This document shows positions 58,447-64,000 of a stretch of DNA of 64,000 nucleotides, piece after piece. The stretch lies in contig CM054141.1 in the NCBI GenBank assembly GCA_028751875.1, forward strand, positions 71,244,967 to 71,308,966, written 5' to 3'. This DNA is from Rapana venosa. Lineage: Eukaryota > Mollusca > Gastropoda > Neogastropoda > Muricidae. The stretch's first letter is position 1. Every line of letters starts with the position of its first letter. The position numbers and the translations under genes were made by a program. The notes beneath the pieces were generated by a model. It saw only the letters and a program-made list of their open reading frames with translations. It ran no database searches and was not told the DNA's origin.

Positions 58447-60845
58447 TTATCTATCTATCTATCTGTCCCGTAGTCTGACAACCGTGGGGGCACCCTCAAA
58501 GACTCGACAACCAGTTCCCTCCATTCCTCTCTCTGTTCTGCCTTTCTCAGGGTTTTGTTGAGTTCTAGGCCTGTCCATTCACTGATGTTATCATCTCAGC
58601 TCTTCCTTGGTCTGCCTCTTCTTCTTATCCTTGGATAGTGCCTTGTAAAAACTGTCTTTGCAAGTCCTTTGGATTTGTGACATGCCCATACCATTTAAGT
58701 TTACGTTTTTTTCACAATGGTTAGAAGGTTCTCCATAGGGTCCAATGGTTTTGCTGGATTCTGTTATGCATTGCTTTTCGTTGCTTATGTGGGTTTGTAG
58801 GAGATGCCAAGGAGTCTCCGAAAAGTATCTCATCTCCCCCAACCTGTACTCTTCTCTCCAAATCTGCAGTCAGGGCCCCATGATTCACAGGCATACAGAA
58901 ATATGGGAATGACAAGGGAGCGCATTAATCTGATCTTGGAGATAAGGGGAGATATTTTTATCTTCCAGATGGGTTTAGTTTTGACAGTGCTGTTATTGTC
59001 TGTGCAGTCCTGCATACAAACCTCTGGCTTGGATCCCTGGTCTGATACAATGGCTCCAGGTACTTGAAGCTTTGAAACTGTTTCCAGTCTCCTGGTCGTT
59101 AACCCTGATATCAGTGCTAATGCCGTTGGTGTTATTAGTCATCAGTTTGGTCTTCTCTGCACTGATTTTCCATGCGTATGCTTTGGAGGCCTTATTCAGG
59201 TGTTCTGCTTGGCGGGGCAAGCTCTTTTCTGATCCTGCTATTTCCATCAATGTATCTGCGAAGCCGAGGTTTGTGATCGTTCTGCCACCAATGCTGACTG
59301 ATCCTTCATGATGTTCCAGTGCATAGCCATGATTCTCTCAAGGAAGATGTTGAAAAGAGTGGGTGAGATAGACAGCCTGCCTTACTCCAACTGTTGTTCA
59401 AAACCATTCTTTTATGTTGTTGTTGTAGTATACACTGCACTGGTGGCCTGCTGTAACAGCCTGTTTGATGACTCTGATCAGGTTTGCATTGATGCTGTAC
59501 AAATTCATGGTTCCCCACAAAGCTGCATGCCACACCCTGTCAAATGCCTTTTTAAAATCGAAAAATTTAACATGGTAAAGGTCTTGTTGATGTTGAAGGT
59601 CCCGCTCAATAGTATTCTGAGGTTAAATTATCTGTTCTGTAGGGGCCGCGCCCTGCTCTGAAACCTGTTTTTCCCTCAGCAATGATGGTCTCTGCTTGTG
59701 GCTTCAGTCTATTCAATATATCTGCAGCATGACCTTGCTTGGGTGGCTATGAGGCTGATTGTGCAGTAATTTTTGGCATTGTTGTAGATTTCCTTTCTTG
59801 GGGAGGAGTTTGATGAGTGACTGTGCCCATGGTGTTGGCCATTTTCTGTCTGCCAGATCTTGGGTTTTCAGATTCTTAGTAGAGCGCTGATCATGGGTTC
59901 CCCTCCAGCTTGACCAACTCAGCTGGAATGTGTCAGCCCCTGCTGACTTCCCCTTTTTCAGCGATCTGACTGTTGTTTCCACTTCTTTCGGAGGATAGGG
60001 TGACTGTCTGTGTCTTTGCTTGCGGGTACATTAAGGACTTCTGGGATCTCCTGCGGTTCTAATAGTTATACTGGGGCGGAGCAGTATATTCTGTCCATCT
60101 GTTCAGAATATCCTGGTCGTCAGTGAGACACTTCCCATTTTTGTCTTGGATTGTTAAACCTTTTCCCTGTTTTGTGCTAGTCAGGTCTTTCACCAGCTGA
60201 TATGCTTTCTTGCTATTGTTTTTCTTGATGTTCTCTTCAATGTCTTGGCACTGTTCACTATCCATTTCTCTTTTGCCTCCGTCATGGACTTCCTGATTCT
60301 TTTGTTGGACTGCCCTATATTGTTCTGCTCTTTCTTTTGTTTAATTTTTCTTTTTCTTCAACTCTCTGCGCTGTCGCATAGTTGTAGGATGTTAGGTGTG
60401 ACCATGGTTTTTGACTGGTCGGTGTTTTGCCCAAGAAGCTCGCTTGCTGTTTCAGTCACTGCTGTATTGAAAATTTTCGTCAGTGTATCTATGTCTGAGT
60501 CTATCACAGTGAGTGCTGCAAACTTTCCACCTATCCTAGCTTGAAAAATTTTCTACTACCTCTGGGTCCTTCAGCTTCTCGAGGTCAAATTTGATCCTGA
60601 TGTTGTTCCGCTTGTGGATTTTCTTTAGACGTAGTCGGAAAGTATCATCCAAGGGTCATGATCATTCCCTATGTCTGCTCCTGGAAAACTTCGTGTCTGT
60701 GCGATGTTAACGCTAGACTGAAACCGTTTTTTCACCATGATATAGTCTATATGGTTGTTTGGTTTGTTCTCCATTTGGGCTATGCCATTTTCCATTTTCT
60801 GGATTTCTTTTGTGGGGCAAAAATGTATTCAAATAGTGAGGTGCA
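58447..60845 (-). mobile_element. RTE-type LINE, antisense, 5'-truncated (RTE-2, copy B)
   Basis: Counterpart of 23,061-25,434 with the same (GATA)n tail and the same truncation point in the endonuclease. The active-site region has a single-base loss (complement at 59,251-59,262), so FADD is out of frame here but intact in copy A. Recognisable pieces: 'KLMTNNTNGISTDIRVNDQ' (about 59,090-59,160), 'METTVRSLKKGKSAGAD' (about 59,930-59,982) and 'DLTSTKQGKGLTIQDKNGK' (about 60,130-60,190). Confidence 0.9.
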
Positions 60846-60864
60846 TTTGATTTAAAAGTACTGT

Positions 60865-60865
<1 letters not shown>

Positions 60866-60915
<50 letters not shown>

Positions 60916-60937
60916 TCTCTCTCTCTCTCTCTCTCGT
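60866..60937. repeat. (CT)n microsatellite, copy B
   Basis: Counterpart of 25,455-25,535. Confidence 0.95.
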
Positions 60938-61690
60938 CTTCTCCTTTTATTGTTTGCTTATGGATTTAATTGTCGTGTTTACAATTTTGTATCCCGTTGA
61001 ATGCTTATTCAGATTTAATATTTCAGTTTTATTGGTAAGTTGATTGTATTTGAGATTGAGGCTACTGATTTATTTTGATATTTGTTTTGAGCGTACAATA
61101 AATAGCTAATTCCAAAGTGGGATGTCTTTATGACTAGTCATGATATCATAAAGGATTTGATGTTGGCATAAGTCAAGCTGTGAGTCGTGCGCACGCCGCC
61201 GTTGGTCAGTGTGTGTGATGTGTGTGTGTGTGTTTTGTGTGTTGCACTGTGTGTGTGTGTAGGTGTTGCTGTTGTGTGTGATAGTGGCAGGGGATGCCAA
61301 TTTGCTTATACAATATTTGTTTCATGTAGTTTACCATTGCTGTTGCTTCCGTAGAAAGCACAAGAAATTTTTGCGATTTCTTGGTGTTAGCCAAAATGAA
61401 CTATACGTGGTTTGTTCTCCTTTATATTATGGAGTTTTGCACTTTCTGTTTGGTAAAGGGTTTAGGGTTGGGGTGGAGTTTTGGGTGGGGGAGGGGGGGA
61501 GGGGGGACTATTCGGTTGTTCCCTCCTTGTTGTTGTTGCCGTTTGTTTTAGCTCTTAGTTTCTTTGCAATTTTTGCGGTGTTTCTGTGTTTCTGTTTGCT
61601 TTCTTTCTTACTTTTGCTACTTTTTTTTTCTCTCTCTTCGGGCTTTATGTGTGGATTTTTCTGTAGATATTTTCCGTATATTGTGTGAGT
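60938..61690. other. No gene recognised; precedes the empty RTE site
   Basis: Counterpart of 25,536-26,287, with a TG-rich stretch at 61,185-61,275. The single gtattgc at 61,691-61,697 is the unoccupied target of RTE-3. Confidence 0.6.
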
Positions 61691-61855
61691 GTATTGCATG
61701 GGCTTTATTTTATTTAATAATATTGCCTAAGGACGGGGATCTGGATGTAAACAAAGCACATGGGCTAGTTTTCAAGTTATACCTCGAAATAAAGAATTTG
61801 TCATTGTCATTTGTCATGTCATGTTCAATATCACAGCTTACATAAACACGTGTTG

Positions 61856-61928
61856 GCAAAGCCGTTTAATATCACTGTCGTTAGTAGGGAACTTAGTCGG
61901 TGGTGTCCTGCGTGTGCTAGCTCAGAAC
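61856..61928. repeat. 70-bp dispersed repeat, second in copy B
   Basis: 'caaagccgtttaatatcact', 'gtcgttagtagggaacttag', 'tcggtggtgtcctgcgtgtg', 'ctagctcagaaca'; clean version of the corrupted 29,597-29,665. Confidence 0.8.
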
Positions 61929-63609
61929 AGGCACCGCTGAACACCTTCAAAGTGACCCGGCAGCAGTGCAGGGTACTCGTGGCTGGTGGTGCCACAGTGG
62001 CCTGACACCGATAGCCTCTGTGGACTTCTGACCCTGAGGATGCAACATAACGACTTTGGGTATGACTGGCGGGGAGGTTGGAATGAGCGGTGTGGGAACA
62101 GCAGGACAGGAACGTCACAGAAGATGAGGCAGCGAAAAATAACTCTAACCTGCATAACAACTAAATCAAAAAAGCCTCCCCCCCCCCCCCCCCATCCCTT
62201 CCCCGTCCCCTAGGTGTTTTTTCTAATATTGATACAACCAACATTGTTAGACGTGATACATTCCAAGCTCTGTCAATATTTCAGAACGATGATGGCTGTG
62301 ATGACCTCAACAACAACTGAAACCATCATCCCTTTTTATGAAATAGCAGACGACTTACGTAAGATGAAAAATGTATTAAACGTGTTCTCTGAACGCAGTC
62401 TCGTAAATGGTGAACGTGTATGATATTACAACACAAGCCAGAGAGAGAGGTGGAGTAGAGGGGTGAGAGAGAGAGAGAGAGGGGGGGGGGGGACAAGTGG
62501 TCTGGGTGGTAGTTTAGCTGTGCTGCCAGGCCATATCGATTCCACAGTGACGGTTGTTAAATACGTGGTTTGTGACGAGTTCTGTGGCCTAACAGGTTGA
62601 AAGCGTTGTGTTGATCCGCCGTCATCAGTCAAGCACACCGAGCATTATGTGAGTGGACTCCACACAATGGACTCCACACCCTGTCAACGCAATCTGCTTC
62701 AGTTGGCATCGTATTATGGGAAGCTTATGGCGTGTTACGCGCTTCAAAAGACAGACTGAACTCCACGCTGTCATTGCAACTATAAAAGACAACCCAATAG
62801 TTTTGTTTGTCGTGAGTTTGGTTGTTGTTTTTTTAAAAAGAAAGAAAAAAGCTTCTGTGCTATTATTGATACAATGGGATCGCTAAAATGATGGGAAAAA
62901 GGTTTTTTCTTCTTAGACTTGTTCTCTGCTTTATCTTCCGTGAGGCACCAGTGCCACAACGACATCTCTCTTTCTTTTTCCTTCCTCGGCTAGAGCTCCA
63001 AGGTTCACCAACAGTGAGATTTTGCGTATGCGATCGTTTTTGCCTTCCATAAAGGTAGCCGCATTCCGACTGCCAAAAACATTCAATCATTTTGATTTCC
63101 GACTACACACACACACACTCACACGCGCGCGCGCGCGCGCACTAGGTTGCACTGTTGTGCCCATAAACACGGGGAGTCTCTGCCAGGCCGCCTTCAGGCC
63201 ATCAGCCAGAACCCTGCCTGCCCTTCTGCTGGGTGACTTTGGATATCTTTACCCAGCGTTACCCAGCCTGATCTAAAACAACCTGTGGGCACCAACAGCT
63301 GAATCCTGGTGCTGCAAGCATCAGGCAGCTGCAGTGGATGAACAGCGAGAAATCGTCTTTTAACAATGAACAAAAATCCATCGGGAGACAGGAATAGCCA
63401 GAAACAAAATTCACGAAAAAAAATAACGTACATTCTGTATACAATGAAAGAAAATCAAGTTCTCATATTTTCCTTCAATGTCAATTTTAAACTGATCATA
63501 CATGGATTTCAAGACGCGTCTCTTCATGCGGTTTTAACCAAATTATTGTAATTGTGGGATCTAGTTATTTCCTTGATGCAGACCCCAGCTTTTGTCTTTA
63601 TCATGACTC
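61929..63609. other. Non-coding spacer, copy B
   Basis: Counterpart of about 29,665-31,333, with a C-run at 62,177-62,193, a GA/G-run at 62,464-62,492 and a (CA)n(CG)n tract at 63,105-63,141. No gene supported. Confidence 0.5.
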
Positions 63610-63621
63610 TCACCCTGGTGT

Positions 63622-63908
63622 TGGAGGCACCGTGGTCGAGTGGTTTAGGCGGTCAACTCGTGATCCAGAGGTCGCGGGTTCGATCCCCGCTCGGCTCGGT
63701 GTTGTGTCCTTGGGAAAGACACTTTACTCCTATTTTCCTCACTCCACCCAGGTGTACAAGTGGGTACCAGCTCTGCTGGGGAAGTATCTGGCGACAGACT
63801 AGCGTCCTGTCACAGGGGTGGTGAAAAACCATCAGTTCGCTTAACGCTACAGAAACCGGGATAAGCTCCGGCTCAATGGGCCTTCTGGATCGAAAGAACA
63901 TACATACT
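63622..63908 (+). mobile_element. tRNA-derived SINE with 12-bp target duplications (SINE-3), copy B
   Basis: Counterpart of 31,346-31,632. The duplications tcaccctggtgt are at 63,610-63,621 and 63,909-63,920. A-box and B-box are identical to copy A. Confidence 0.93.
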
Positions 63909-64000
63909 TCACCCTGGTGTAACTTTTGAAATATACTTTCTTCATTCATATGCCTGTGCTCATTTGTACACATACACTCATGCAAGTAAACATGCATATA

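Larger units (their letters stand above)
44014..64000 (+). repeat. Copy B of the large duplicated locus
   Basis: Collinear with 5,831-31,724 and continuing off the window. It lacks RTE-3 and a 2.8-kb segment around 49,620-49,720, and has a 73-bp insertion at 54,394 that copy A lacks. Base quality is generally better than copy A, except at about 49,600-49,720 and 56,220-57,600. Confidence 0.9.

Overview
This is a eukaryotic, repeat-dominated genomic window. It shows no bacterial operon structure, and its content is non-LTR retrotransposons, tRNA/5S-derived SINEs, minisatellites, microsatellites and splice-like exons. The interspersed repeats resemble ones I associate with marine lophotrochozoans, most likely a gastropod mollusc. 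That assignment is inference and not proven by any single gene.

Layout. (1) 1-5,830 occurs once. It holds three short exon-like segments on the + strand (about 252/279-430, 3,262-3,345, 4,547-4,795) whose splice phases fit one another and which probably form the 3' end of a cellular gene I do not recognise. The introns and 3' flank contain a 19-20 bp VNTR, SINEs, a 62-bp tandem repeat and a composite 30-bp minisatellite. (2) 5,831-31,724 (copy A) and 44,014-64,000 (copy B) are the same locus twice in the same orientation, separated by unrelated sequence and an exact 500-N gap. (3) 31,725-43,500 occurs once. It is repeat-rich, contains a decayed RTE-type LINE, and looks badly base-called (inflated homopolymers). 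Exon-like scraps at 41.3-42.9 kb cannot be trusted.

Copies A and B carry the same LINE fragments at the same junctions. They are: an RTE 3' fragment inserted between 11-bp target duplications; the 3' part of an RNase H-bearing I-group LINE; an antisense LINE C-terminal fragment with a CCHC motif; a CR1/Jockey-like LINE; and an antisense RTE abutting it. They also share a 40-bp x 8 satellite and a tRNA-derived SINE with 12-bp target duplications. The copies differ by one near-full-length RTE insertion present only in A (26,295-29,437; B has the empty site), a 2.8-kb deletion in B, and reciprocal insertions of a 70-bp (ATT)n-tailed element. These two large differences account for the length difference between the copies. 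The simplest reading is two haplotypes of one locus left side by side by the assembler, which would make the insertions segregating and the elements recently mobile.

No intact host gene, RNA gene, CRISPR array or new defence or biosynthetic system is supported. The most interesting signals are the filled/empty retrotransposon sites, the tiny polymorphic ATT-tailed elements, a tRNA-like plus 5S-like composite SINE, a twin-priming footprint, and the unrecognised multi-exon gene at the left edge.
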